Shown one piece after another: positions 8,855 through 17,327 of a stretch of DNA of 17,327 nt. Origin of the DNA: Phoronis ovalis (Eukaryota > Phoronida > Phoronidae); contig JAOXYB010021136.1 of the NCBI GenBank assembly GCA_028565635.1, positions 1-17,327 on the forward strand, written 5' to 3'. Both the position numbers and the translations under genes were made by a program. Below the pieces are notes generated by a model. That model was not told where the DNA came from and did not search any database. It worked only from the letters and a program-made list of their open reading frames with translations. Positions within the stretch are counted from its first letter, which is position 1. Each line of letters opens with the position of its first letter.

Positions 8855-9586
8855 ACTAGTCTGACGATTCTGGCGCTGTATTTTCTAGCACTGCAAGCAT
8901 GACCCAACTATGGACAGTCTACGGCTTGTCCGTAGGGTCATGACCGTCTCATATCTCAGACTACTCGAAGTTCTAAAACACTTACTTCCCTATTAAATTC
9001 CACCAAAATTTTTGCTTCTGTCTATTCCTTATACAAATAACTTAATCACAGATTCAACAGCGCATCAGCATAACATCCAAAATGCACTCTTGAACATCCA
9101 TCATCTGCTAAAAACATTGAAGAAGTATACTAGTGCGCAGGCGCTGAACAAATGACGTAAAATTTTTCAGTCCAGCGAGAAGTAATGTAAAACTCTGAAG
9201 CGCTATGCCGGAAGATAAATGTATCACTAATGACTTCTCACATTTGGATTCTTGTACGATTATTATCGATACCAGTGTTCGTCAAATAACCTTGACATTA
9301 ATGGCGTCATGTGAATGATGGCTGCATCATTTTGTTATGTGGATTTTATGCTGATGTGCTGTTGAATCGTTGATTAAGTTATTTCGATATGGGAATATAA
9401 GAAGCGGAGTAGTCAAGGAATATGCAGAAGCAAAATTTTGGTGGAATTTAATAGGGAAATAAGTGTTTTCGAACTTCGGCTAGTCTGAGATATGAGACGG
9501 TCATGACCCTACAGACAAGCCATATGCTGCCCGTAGTAGGGTCATGCTTGCATGACTAAGTATTTTCCTGCCTTGATTAGGCTAGT
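8855..9586. mobile_element. Foldback / long-TIR MITE-like element (about 730 bp)
   Basis: The two ends are long inverted repeats. The left arm spans about 8855-9082, the right arm about 9340-9586, with roughly 255 bp between. Shared blocks include GCAAGCATGACCC, GTAGGGTCATGACCGTCTC, ATATCTCAGACTA, TATTAAATTCCACCAAAA and CAGCATAA. The right arm has an extra segment of about 20 bp. Arms start ACTAG...CTAGT, though the true ends may lie slightly inside. Each arm also carries its own small hairpin: ATGACCC paired with GGGTCAT across about 25-30 bp. There is no transposase frame, so it must be moved in trans. I see no clean target-site duplication, so the superfamily is open. It sits in the presumed first intron of the SAM-domain gene, about 280 bp after the donor. 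Confidence 0.85.
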
Positions 9587-9939
9587 TTCCCAGGCCTCCA
9601 TTTCCTGTCACCAAATATCTGTTTTTATAAATTGTGCAGAATGACATCAGATCGAAATGTATAACCTTAAGTATTGTGACGTGCGAGAATTAACTAAATT
9701 TTGACGTGTTACATTATTTTTTGTTTACCTCTTTCATTTTTTTTGTATCTTTTGCATGCTAGTGACTTAATTTGTTTCTAAAATATTAACTGATAGATTG
9801 CAACACTAACCGATGTTTGTGATGTACATTCATCTTATAATTGCATTTTTGGGAGTCTTTTTTTCAAACAAATGGAAAACTGAAACTATATCCTATTTAA
9901 CTTTTGGGATTCAACACACCATTTCTTTATTTTGGGCCC
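9587..9939. other. Non-coding spacer between two repeats
   Basis: This is AT-rich sequence with no open frame, RNA gene or recognisable motif. It separates the foldback element from the inverted array. Confidence 0.6.
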
Positions 9940-10136
9940 GCAAAAAATACACCCTAAGGAAGTGAGTTTTTTTGAAAAAATACACCCCTAAGGAAGGGAC
10001 TTTTGGAAAAAAAACACCCCTGCTGAAGTCTCACACCTCCGAAAAACCACCCCTTTTCGTGAATTTAGCCAAAAAACAGACCTAAAGCGCGTTGCGCGCT
10101 GGCGGTTCGAAAAACATACCCTTTCACACGAGATTT
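9940..10136 (-). repeat. Tandem array, repeat copy 2 (inverted, degenerate)
   Basis: Units of about 31-38 bp start at 9940, 9974, 10005 and 10041, with further decayed units up to 10136. They read GAAAAAATACACCCCTAAGG and variants, the reverse complement of the units at 79-206. The first two are close to consensus. Later units decay progressively (ACACCCCTGCTGAAG, CCACCCCTTTTCGTGAA, AACAGACCTAAAG). A GCGCGTTGCGCGC near-palindrome at 10087-10099 interrupts the last part. Confidence 0.85.
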
Positions 10137-10137
10137 T

Positions 10138-10180
10138 GTTGGAACATGCGTACCCACGTTCATATTGACTGCCCCCCCGG
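10138..10180 (+). repeat. Conserved array flank, copy 2
   Basis: TGTTGGAACATGCG, TACCCAC, TTCATATTGAC and a C7 run match 205-248 with only a few differences, in the same orientation. The neighbouring array is reversed between the two copies. A TGACTGCCC word followed by another C run lies at 10292-10307, but homology does not extend around it. A short open frame running through this flank (10092-10349) is repeat-derived. Confidence 0.85.
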
Positions 10181-11315
10181 GATTTTGGGGCTGAAATTGT
10201 TTCAGTTATTTTATATGCTTTTCAGGGTGTCCTGGATGCCCTGTCTAACTGCTGAAAAATGTACATTTTTGCCGTGTGTACTCAACTGTTCTGACTGCCC
10301 CCCCCCCAAACAAATAATTGTTAGTTGTTGCATCGGCTGCCATAACTAACATAAATGTCATGCCAGATTCCTTGTCTAATAAACTTATCATTCCCATATT
10401 TTGCATAATGCTTCTTCACGCCTGCCTAACCAGTGTGCACTTGAACCGTCAGTCCGTATACTCACACCCGTTTCCTAATTTTCTGGGTTTCACATCTGCA
10501 GTTTGAATCTCCAGAAATCTGTTCGAGTTTCTGGCAACTTGCGAGAATCCTCAGAAAAGATGGTTCAAGCAAGAGGAATTTCAGTGTGAAATCTAGAAAA
10601 AGAGTTTGAATGGTAGGAAACAGGTGCACGAGTGCAGATTGACAGTTCGAGTCCACGCTAGTTAGGTTGGCATGTTCTTGCAGCTGAACAGTTTGGAGAA
10701 TTATTTGTTATTAGGATCATTTCGTTATACATTTTTGTGGTAGCTATGAAAAACTTTAACTATAGCAGGTTAAGTTTCTGACTAGTAGTAATAACACTAC
10801 TGAAACCATATTAAGTGCACATTACATATTTACACAATATTCTGCTGTATAGCACATAGATTACACACTTTGCTTCTAATACCATTTCCAATCTCTCAAG
10901 CTATTTTGCAACACTTATCCCATGGCACAATCACATTACGTATCTCTTGGTAGCTGCTGAATGCCAAGCTACGAGTTTTTACAGGTGTACTTTATAGTCA
11001 TTCCTCATCCAATTGCTGCAATGCTTTTTAAAGTCTGAAAAAGAAAATATGAAACTAAAGTCTGTAGTGAAATTTGTAAAGAAATTAATTAATTGAAGGT
11101 GAAATGAACACGATTGCTTTGCACACATTTGTTCCTCTTGACATATTTAAAGCACAAGTGTGAGCAGGTGTCACAAAGATTATAACTAGTTATTTCCTTT
11201 TCATAATTTCTTGACACACTAACAGGAATGAATAGAGGGCTTTACTATAATGTCATTTTGATGTGTTTACTACAGTAATTTATTCTATGTGCATGGGTGT
11301 CATTTGTTTTTTCAG
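10181..11315. other. Non-coding, presumed intron 1 of the SAM-domain gene
   Basis: I see no coding exon. A C10 tract lies at 10298-10307. Open frames of about 60 codons (10318-10506, and 10656-10462 on the minus strand) show no domain. A tRNA box-B-like word (AGTTCGAGTCC) near 10645 has no box A at a suitable distance. The region ends at a strong acceptor, CATTTGTTTTTTCAG, at 11315. Confidence 0.5.
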
Positions 11316-11564
11316 ACAAAACATGATTATGACAATGAAGAGTTCTAACCTAAAGTTGTTACAGTACCAGACTACTATAGCCTTATTATGAGTTTTTTCC
11401 AAGGTCATTCAACGTGATGAACAATCTTAATTTGACTGATAATATGGAGCAGTTGTAAAAAAATCTATGATACATACATGTGGGCTGAGATAACGTAAAA
11501 TCATGAGGCTGTACAAAACTAAATTGCTAATAACGAACCCCTATTCTTTGTATGAGCTGTAATC
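11316..11564 (+). other. Candidate 5' leader part of the SAM exon
   Basis: The acceptor CATTTGTTTTTTCAG/ACAAAA at 11315/11316 is the best one upstream of the SAM frame. If used, 249 bases of leader precede the ATG at 11565. That leader would include a short upstream frame (MIMTMKSS, ATG at about 11323). The alternative is the weaker acceptor TTTGTATGAG at 11556, which gives only eight bases before that ATG and keeps the frame open to exon 1. An in-frame TGA at 11553-11555 limits any extension without splicing. Confidence 0.35.
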
Positions 11565-11822
11565 ATGGAACGGAGAAAGATGAGTTTACCATCTCACGTT
11601 GCCCCGTTGCGCATGAGCAATCAGACATTTCAGTACTTTTTGAAAAATCAAGGTTTGGAAGATTATGTTCGACATTTTCCATGTGACATGAATTTAAGTC
11701 ATTTCAAATGGCTGACAGAAGAAGAATTAGCCAAAGAATATGGTGTTAAAAGTATTCAAGCTCGACAAGCATTGATGCATGCTATCCGTGTCCTGCAAGG
11801 GAATGAAGGAAGTGACACCGAG
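11565..11822 (+). CDS. SAM-domain protein, exon with a complete SAM domain (gene incomplete)
   Basis: This exon encodes 86 residues. Residues 20-78 fit a sterile alpha motif: FQYFLKNQGLEDYVRHF gives the first helices, LSHFKWLTEEELAKEYGV carries the Leu-Thr-x-x-x-Leu and Gly turn, and SIQARQALMHAIRVLQ is the long C-terminal helix. SAM domains of about 65 residues mediate protein-protein contacts or polymers, sometimes RNA or lipid binding. The usual N-terminal Trp is replaced by Phe. The ATG at 11565 has A at -3 and G at +4, a good start context, with an in-frame TGA at 11553. The exon ends GAG/GTATGG at 11822/11823 in phase 0, so the frame continuing to 11849 is intron read-through. An N-terminal SAM with a Ser-His-Phe before the third helix recalls ACK/TNK non-receptor tyrosine kinases, from memory only; no kinase sequence is in the window, so I give no symbol. 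The rest of the gene must lie in later exons, mostly outside the window. Confidence 0.85.
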
Positions 11823-12584
11823 GTATGGGTACTTTTAAGTATTGCATGATTCGATTAGATTAGGATCTTTGCCTTCATATCAAAGCCCTGTAACAGTAGC
11901 ATACACACTTCTGTTCCAGTCCAACTTGTTTTTGTACTGAATCTGGTAAAATTTAGTGGATTAAAAACTAGGAATAACAATAATCACCTTTTAACTTGAA
12001 AATTTAAAGAATATCGATAATTTGAATCTACTAATGAGACTCTTCACCTCTCCTTAATCATAATAGCATGGAATAAAAAAGTGAAAAAACACTATGTTGT
12101 GACAAAGTTTATACGGTATTAATACTGTATGATTTATAGTTCTTAGGCCTTGTGTCTGGCAATGCTGTTGTTGACAGGGCATTGGTAAAGTACTTTGTTG
12201 GCAACTGCAACAGAAACAGGTTGCTAGTGTTCAAAGATCTCAAACATGACTTGCATGAGTAAATAAATTAATAATCTTCCTCTGAGATATTTAATTGCAA
12301 GATATATATATTCATGATTCACCTTTCCTTAAGTCTTTACCTGGTATTTGCTAGGTGCTGTGAATAAAGCGGAAACATCATATGCTTTTAGTACAAGAAT
12401 TCCCAATTGTGCCAATGTATAAAAGCTAACAAGTGATTTAAGAACCCTAGATCAATTTTAAATCCATTTTATCTAGGAAATGTTATATAGGAATATAGTC
12501 TGATTACAAAATAAATAAAGAAGTGGAGTATGGAATATTGGAGGTGAACAATCATGCAATATATGTTCCAGTTTCACTATACTA
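11823..12584 (+). other. Intron after the SAM exon, first part
   Basis: This begins with the donor GTATGG. I see no clear exon. One short open stretch follows an acceptor-like TTGTTGACAG at 12177 and reads GIGKVLCWQLQQKQ before a poor donor (CAG/GTTGCT); it then stops at TGA. It is noted as a finding and not called as an exon. Confidence 0.5.
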
Positions 12585-13532
12585 CAGGGTGACACGGAAA
12601 ACGTGAACAATTTTATTTTTATATAAGTAATAAAATAAGCAAGATAAAGTCACATTCTTTACATTATACCAGTAAGCAATCATATAAAGTTGTATGGTAA
12701 CAGTAGTGGCTATTTTTAAGAACATGCTCATGTCTGGTAGTGAAATTTGTTGATTCAGACATTTTGGAGTAAAATATAGTTTAAATTAGGGAATATGGAA
12801 ATATTCAACTTGACACTCATGTCCTTGCAACTAACTTGCATAAGGTTTGTTGCTTTCCAGGAAAAGGTTATCTAGTGCTACAATTCAAATCAAACCAGAA
12901 AAATAAATAATAAGCCTATAGCCACAATTTGTGGTCTATTTTAACCTGCTGTTCTTAATGGGAAGGTTATTGGCTTCAGGTAATTACAAAATGTCCTAAA
13001 AAGTATTTAACTATGTGAATGAAATGGAAACATGTAACAGAATATGCTTACTACAGCAAATAGACATAAATTTCAAAATATGCATTTCCTTGGCAAGCAT
13101 AACACTTGTTTATATACAACAGCTGTGAATTTTTTAGCTGAAAGAATTTTCTGTATTTCTGCCATAGTATGAATTGCCAGCTAACTCACTGGATATTAAC
13201 AGTATTTCAAAGATGTAGCTGTTTCTGTACAACATGGTATATCAAGATCACATATCAAACACTTAGTCTGTTCTTGCACTCTGTTTATACTTGGCATGGA
13301 TATATTGCTCATATTTTATGGTGCGTTTTTTGGCCTACAAAATTAAGAATGTATAAAGAGCATGCCAACATTTACCCAGATACTGCAAGAATTACTTGAA
13401 ATAAGCTCGCCAAATAAAATGGATATAAGTTTTAATTAAATTTTGATTACCATAGCAAAGCATGTTTATATGTTACTAATAATTATATTAAAATTCATTT
13501 CAAAACGGTTCACGTAATTTCATGTCACCCTG
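12585..13532 (+). mobile_element. Mariner-type (IS630/Tc1/mariner) element, decayed, about 948 bp
   Basis: Both ends are TA-flanked inverted repeats. The left end is TA/CAGGGTGACACGG followed by ACGTGAAC; the right end is GTTCACGTAATTTCATG followed by TCACCCTG/TA. The arms are 24-25 bp and differ at about three positions plus one gap. A CAGGGTG start with TA target duplication is characteristic of mariner-like elements. A 76-codon frame at 13169-13399 ends ILWCVFWPTKLRMYKEHA, loosely like the C-terminal FLWG-x-LK-x-x-VY motif of mariner transposases. Its position, about 130 bp before the right end, fits. No intact transposase or catalytic aspartates are visible, so it is dead or needs help in trans. 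It lies within the intron following the SAM exon. Confidence 0.8.
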
Positions 13533-13534
13533 TA

Positions 13535-15518
13535 CATACCTTTTGAAATAACAAAAATCTTCTATTAAACTATACTGTTTAAAATTGATGACACTAGTGC
13601 TCCTCAAGATGCAAAAGAACCCCAACTTCATTTCATTGTTAGCAACATCAGCTCTTAAATTTCAAGACATGAACAAACTTTAAAATTTTTACTTTTATTT
13701 TCTAAAAAAATGGTTTCAAATGATTATAGTTTAGCAAAGAAAACATTTTTTAAAAGGTTTTCAACAAACCTTTGCTCTTCCTAGTCCAATTTCCAAAAAT
13801 AGATATGTCCTAATCGTAGGATATGGTCGAGTGGTCAGACTTAATAATTTGATTGTGTGGATAAAATGTGTTTTGATACACTGTAATAAACTATGTTGTT
13901 ATTTGTTGCATGAAATTCAGTATTGCGACCCATTTCCAGCATCAATCATCTACCCATTGATGGTACTGGATAGGAGTTGCAGTACTTATATTATGTATGC
14001 AACAATCAGGGCTTTCATTTCAAGGTGACATGTTGGAAAATCTTCTGCCTTTTTTCACAAAATTTAGGCAAAAGTGCGCCTACTTTCAGCAAATTTAGCA
14101 CATGATTCACCTATTTTCAGTAACTATCCTATTACTGGTGAAAGTCCTGATTACAGTTCTCATTAATTTCCTCTGTATTAGCTTGATTAATTAATTACCC
14201 TTATTTCTTTTGTAGTTGGAAATTTAACATTTACATTATTATAAGCAGGTTTTTTTCCTAAGCAGTATGTACATCTGATTGGAAGTTACTCTCGGGAACT
14301 CAATGCAGCTTTAATTTGTTTTTCAAAAAACTAAAGGATTACCTTGGTTTGCTAACTAGGTTAATCATTTTATAATGATTTTTTTTAATTAGGTTTTATC
14401 CAGACAAGATCACAGAGCACTTGTTTGGTTGAACAAAACCACTCTATTTGCAACAGTATCAAAACCCATGATGCTGACATTTCATCAATATTTCCTTCAG
14501 GAAGAGTTAATCACAATAAATAATTTAGCACAAGTAAATCATGATGCTATAATTTGAATGCATAAATAATGGAGATCATTTGATAAAGTTAAATTTAATG
14601 TACACATTCAATAAATTTATATTGGGTTAGCTGGTGCAAATTGTGTTATTTTTTTATATCAGACTTGCCTATAGCTTTATCAAGATTTATTATTTTTTAA
14701 GGAAACAGGTGAATCCATGAAAAGACTGGAATTAAAAAACCTAAAATAGATAGCAATGCCTAATATTTTAAAGTGACAATGTTCGGTTTCTCAAGTATTA
14801 AATATCTGGCATTAAATTCATCAACAGTCCAAATAATCTATAGTTTAGATAATTTTTTTTCCTGTACACTACAAATTTATTAACTAAATGCAGTCAGCGC
14901 AGGTTGATGGGTATTTTCAGTTGATATAGTCTTCAGCATTTATTTACTGACTGATCTATTATGCATACTTAGTCTAAAACCCCAGGATTTATCCCTGTCT
15001 GGATAAATCATCCATTATCGTTCAATACCTTATAAACTAACATCCGGGCTTAACCGCTTCAATTTTCATTTATCATCTCGAAACGCAGAACAATGATACT
15101 CCCTTAATTTATATATAAAATGCCTAAAAAGTCTAGTCACCAATCAAACTTCAGCTTACAATAATAGGTATAACTGGGCTAAGTGGGTATCTTGTGAAAT
15201 AGGTCAATCATGCAGAAAGAAAAGCTGGTCTCATTTGGTCAATAGTTTAATTACATATTTATTTTGCTCCTGTTAAATTGATAGAAGTTAACAACAATTG
15301 ACTATGGTTATTAAAGCCCAGACATTAGTTGATGAAACACTAATGGATGCATTTGTTCAGACTGGATTAATCCTGTTCTTCACTTTAATTATGCAAATGA
15401 TCACCAGAGTGCACTGACAGTTCTAATAGCATTCTGTCTGTGACAGAAACAGAAAATAACTGTTTATTGGCTTAAGCAATGTATCAATGTATTAGGCGGT
15501 AGGAAAGAACGCATCATT
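13535..15518. other. Long non-coding stretch, presumed intron
   Basis: This is AT-rich with no convincing gene. Items noticed: a perfect 8-bp hairpin, AAAGGTTT/AAACCTTT (13753-13773); a tRNA box-A-like word, TGGTCGAGTGGTCA, near 13824 without a good box B; a possible 33-bp micro-exon at 14501-14533; and a perfect 9-bp hairpin, GATTTATCC/GGATAAATC (14986-15009). The 65-codon frame at 13831-14028 has no recognisable features. Confidence 0.5.
14986..15009. repeat. Perfect 9-bp hairpin
   Basis: GATTTATCC, the loop CTGTCT and GGATAAATC form a perfect 9-bp stem with a 6-base loop. It has no T-run after it and no neighbouring gene, so no terminator role is proposed. It may be a relic of a transposon end or chance. 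Confidence 0.6.
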
Positions 15519-15532
15519 CCCCCCCCCCCCCC
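15519..15532 (+). repeat. C14 homopolymer
   Basis: This is a run of 14 C in AT-rich DNA. Length is likely variable and error-prone in sequencing. Shorter C runs lie at 240-245, 10172-10178 and 10298-10307. Confidence 0.97.
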
Positions 15533-15575
15533 ATATGACTAGTGTTTAACAGTTGTTGCTTACCATGGGTACATT

Positions 15576-15597
15576 CTTAAGTAAAGACCTACTTAAG
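15576..15597. repeat. Perfect 8-bp inverted repeat
   Basis: CTTAAGTA, the spacer AAGACC and TACTTAAG form a perfect inverted repeat about 44 bp after the C14 run. It could mark the edge of an old insertion, but no partner end was found. Confidence 0.6.
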
Positions 15598-15814
15598 GTG
15601 TTTTGGGTGGTACATATATACCTACCAAAATTGTGGACAAGTGACTCGGGCTATATTGATCAGAAATAATATATTTTAAAATCAATTTAATTTTTTTTTT
15701 AAGAGAGCTAACAGCCTACTGTTGAACCGTACATTGTATTATAACTACATACCTTGTACTTGTGTTACTAATTTGTTACATATAATCAAGTTTGGGTACA
15801 GTTTTCTTTTCTAG

Positions 15815-15946
15815 AAGCTGCAAGCCCATTTGATTAACTGGCAGGACGTCTCAAAGCAACTGGTGTCATGTTATGTCAGTCTGGAAAATAATTGTTGCCT
15901 TTACTGTGATGCAAATCATTACAAAAAAATGTATTTAACAGTGTAA
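15815..15946 (+). CDS. Possible terminal exon of the SAM-domain gene
   Basis: A strong acceptor, ACAGTTTTCTTTTCTAG, ends at 15814. From 15815 the frame is open for 43 codons to TAA (15944-15946). It starts KLQAHLINWQDVSKQLVSCY and ends with a Cys-rich LENNCCLYCDANHYKK segment. The required phase is 0, which matches the phase-0 donor at 11822, so direct joining gives a small SAM protein of 129 residues counted from the ATG at 11565. An AATAAA at 16058-16063 could end this transcript. Against it: the segment matches no family I know, 43 open codons can arise by chance, and the exon could equally be an alternative last exon. No good internal donor is visible. Confidence 0.25.
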   Translation, partial: KLQAHLINWQDVSKQLVSCYVSLENNCCLYCDANHYKKMYLTV

Positions 15947-16057
15947 TATCATTTGGTTATTTACAATTGAAGTTTAATTATAAATATTTTTACTCTATAT
16001 TGTCTCTATTGTGGCTAGTTATAAAACTTAGACTATCATATGTTGATGTATACACCC

Positions 16058-16063
16058 AAATAA
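16058..16063 (+). terminator. Possible poly(A) signal
   Basis: AATAAA in CCCAAATAAACTC lies 112 bp after the TAA of the candidate terminal exon. It supports that exon only if the exon is real. Confidence 0.25.
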
Positions 16064-17327
16064 ACTCACTGAAATTTATAAACGAACAGTCACAAAAGAA
16101 CTTGTTTTACTATCACTGTGATGCACACCACTAAAAACTTTACCATTTCTCCACTGAAAAAAAAACTCTTTTTACTTGTGTTATCCACTTCAAAAACTGT
16201 TAAGAGACAATTACCAAAAATCTCTCACTGTAATTAGATTTCTGTGTCAAAATGAAACTACTTTCTTTTGCTACCATGTACATGTTAAACCAGGCATGGG
16301 TCTAAATATGGGGCTAACAAACCACTTTAGTCCCACCTTAATGGCATTCTTGTATAATAACTATATGTTGTCAGGTGTCTAGTCCACATTTTGTTAAATT
16401 AGAATATTAAAAAAAAGTATAGTGGTAAACAACCATAAGAGAAGGGTAATTTATTATCCCAAGCACAATGTGATTATTATTAATGTGAAGATATGACAGT
16501 TATGTGACCCAAACTGCTCCAGACTGGAATAGGATTTCTGTTGGTGCATATTAATCATGGGGTGGCACTTTGTTAAAGTTATGATCAGTCCCCGTTTATT
16601 TTAACATGAGGGGACAGAAAAAATCACTCCTGTTCATGCTGCTTTAATTGGTAAATTTGAAAAAATTCTTTGGCACAATTAAAATTTGGCATTTTAATTT
16701 AAGTAACCAATATTGCACATATAGTTTCCATAGGTACCTTTAAAAATAATACCTACCGTGTTGTTCTTGCATGTCAAAATCTAAAGTGTATTTGCCATTT
16801 TCTTGCTAAATTGATATTCTAAACTCCAAGGGAGATCACTTAATAGAAATGACTGACAGAGATGTAATGCTGAGTAGGTCCATTTTTCAGAGTTCAAGTA
16901 TAGAGGATGTCTGGTTTCTATAGCCGAGGTGTATAGGGCGTATAGGATATGGTAAAATTCACATGGTTTTAGGTATAGATGTTGGGGCTTATTTTTGCGT
17001 GGTATAATTGATGATGTCCATGAATAATGCTATGTATGAAAAATATCTGAAAAGCAACTTTCTGTGCGACCTTTCAGCCTCTTTTTTGGTAAAACAAATA
17101 TAGATTGAATACACATAGTAAAACTGTGTTGCTATAGAGAATGTCCAGAAAAAAAATGTGTGGATAGACAATGTTTCCCCCAAAAAATAGAATTTCTGAA
17201 AAACAGGAACATTTTAGTATATAGAGGTAATTTCAGGGTTTGTATAAAGGATGTCTCAAAAAAACAAGAAAATTAGGTATAGCATTTGTCATCAGTTGGT
17301 TTGGGGTCCCAGCCAAGCATATATATA
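16064..17327. other. Non-coding right end of the window
   Basis: I see no supported gene. The stretch contains CCAAGGGAGATCACTTA at 16826-16842 and, from 16898 on, several loosely repeated TATAGAGGATGTC-like words. Open frames of 64-68 codons (16176-16382, and 17183-16989 on the minus strand) lack domains. It may be intron of the SAM-domain gene or intergenic, depending on whether the candidate terminal exon is real. Confidence 0.45.

Noticed and set aside
8595-9660. Weak direct similarity between 8595-8650 and 9617-9660, on either side of the foldback element
   Set aside because: The match is patchy, AT-rich and not collinear with the shared GCTAGTTTCC word, so I do not call a flanking duplication.
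10630-10660. tRNA box-B-like AGTTCGAGTCC, possible tRNA or SINE
   Set aside because: There is no box A at a proper distance and no cloverleaf can be drawn.
13815-13880. TGGTCGAGTGGTCA, like a tRNA-Leu/Ser box A
   Set aside because: The D-arm can be imagined, but the anticodon arm does not pair and the nearest box-B-like word is badly degenerate. It is at most a very old SINE head.
16890-16923. Acceptor-like CCATTTTTCAG followed by SSSIEDVWFL then stop
   Set aside because: There are only ten codons, they lie in the TATAGAGG-type repeat, and there is no supporting donor or domain.
1-17327. CRISPR array, bacterial operon, phage or viral gene cluster
   Set aside because: No spaced identical direct repeats, operon-like dense coding, or polymerase, capsid or integrase frames are present; the window has the character of animal nuclear DNA.

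Overview
The window looks like AT-rich, intron-bearing animal nuclear DNA. I see no operons, Shine-Dalgarno sites or dense coding. Coding DNA is sparse, and there are GT-AG splice signals, microsatellites, a long-TIR foldback element and a TA-flanked mariner-type element. A CCAAGGGAGATCACTTA stretch (16826-16842) resembles an AAGGGAGATAAC word I recall as common in mollusc repeats. An invertebrate, probably a mollusc or related lophotrochozoan, is my best guess; it is inference and not proven.

Layout. 1-260: a repeat made of a 31-33 bp tandem array and a conserved flank. 2160-2400: a CpG-rich patch in otherwise CpG-poor DNA, with a possible tiny minus-strand first exon and a plus-strand splice donor at 2582, so it may be a two-way promoter. 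2582-5042: non-coding, with a TA microsatellite and good splice donors, perhaps the 5' UTR intron of the next gene. 5063-6361: a long open frame for a basic, helix-rich 432-residue protein that I do not recognise. 6362-8340: non-coding, with one short AT-rich tandem repeat. 8350-8577: a possible promoter (CACGTG box, NRF-1-like palindrome) and first exon ending at a GTATGT donor. 8855-9586: a foldback/MITE-like element with arms of about 230-250 bp. 9940-10180: a second copy of the window-start repeat, with its array inverted relative to the flank. 11316-11822: an exon encoding a complete SAM domain and ending at a splice donor. 12585-13532: a mariner-type element inside the following intron. 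13535-17327: mostly non-coding, with a possible terminal exon (15815-15946) and a poly(A) signal.

Two plus-strand genes are therefore supported: an unrecognised gene (5063-6361) and the 5' part of a SAM-domain gene (about 8.4 kb onward) whose introns have been filled by transposons. The window gives no evidence that the two work together. All splice models are from reading signals by eye and have no transcript support.
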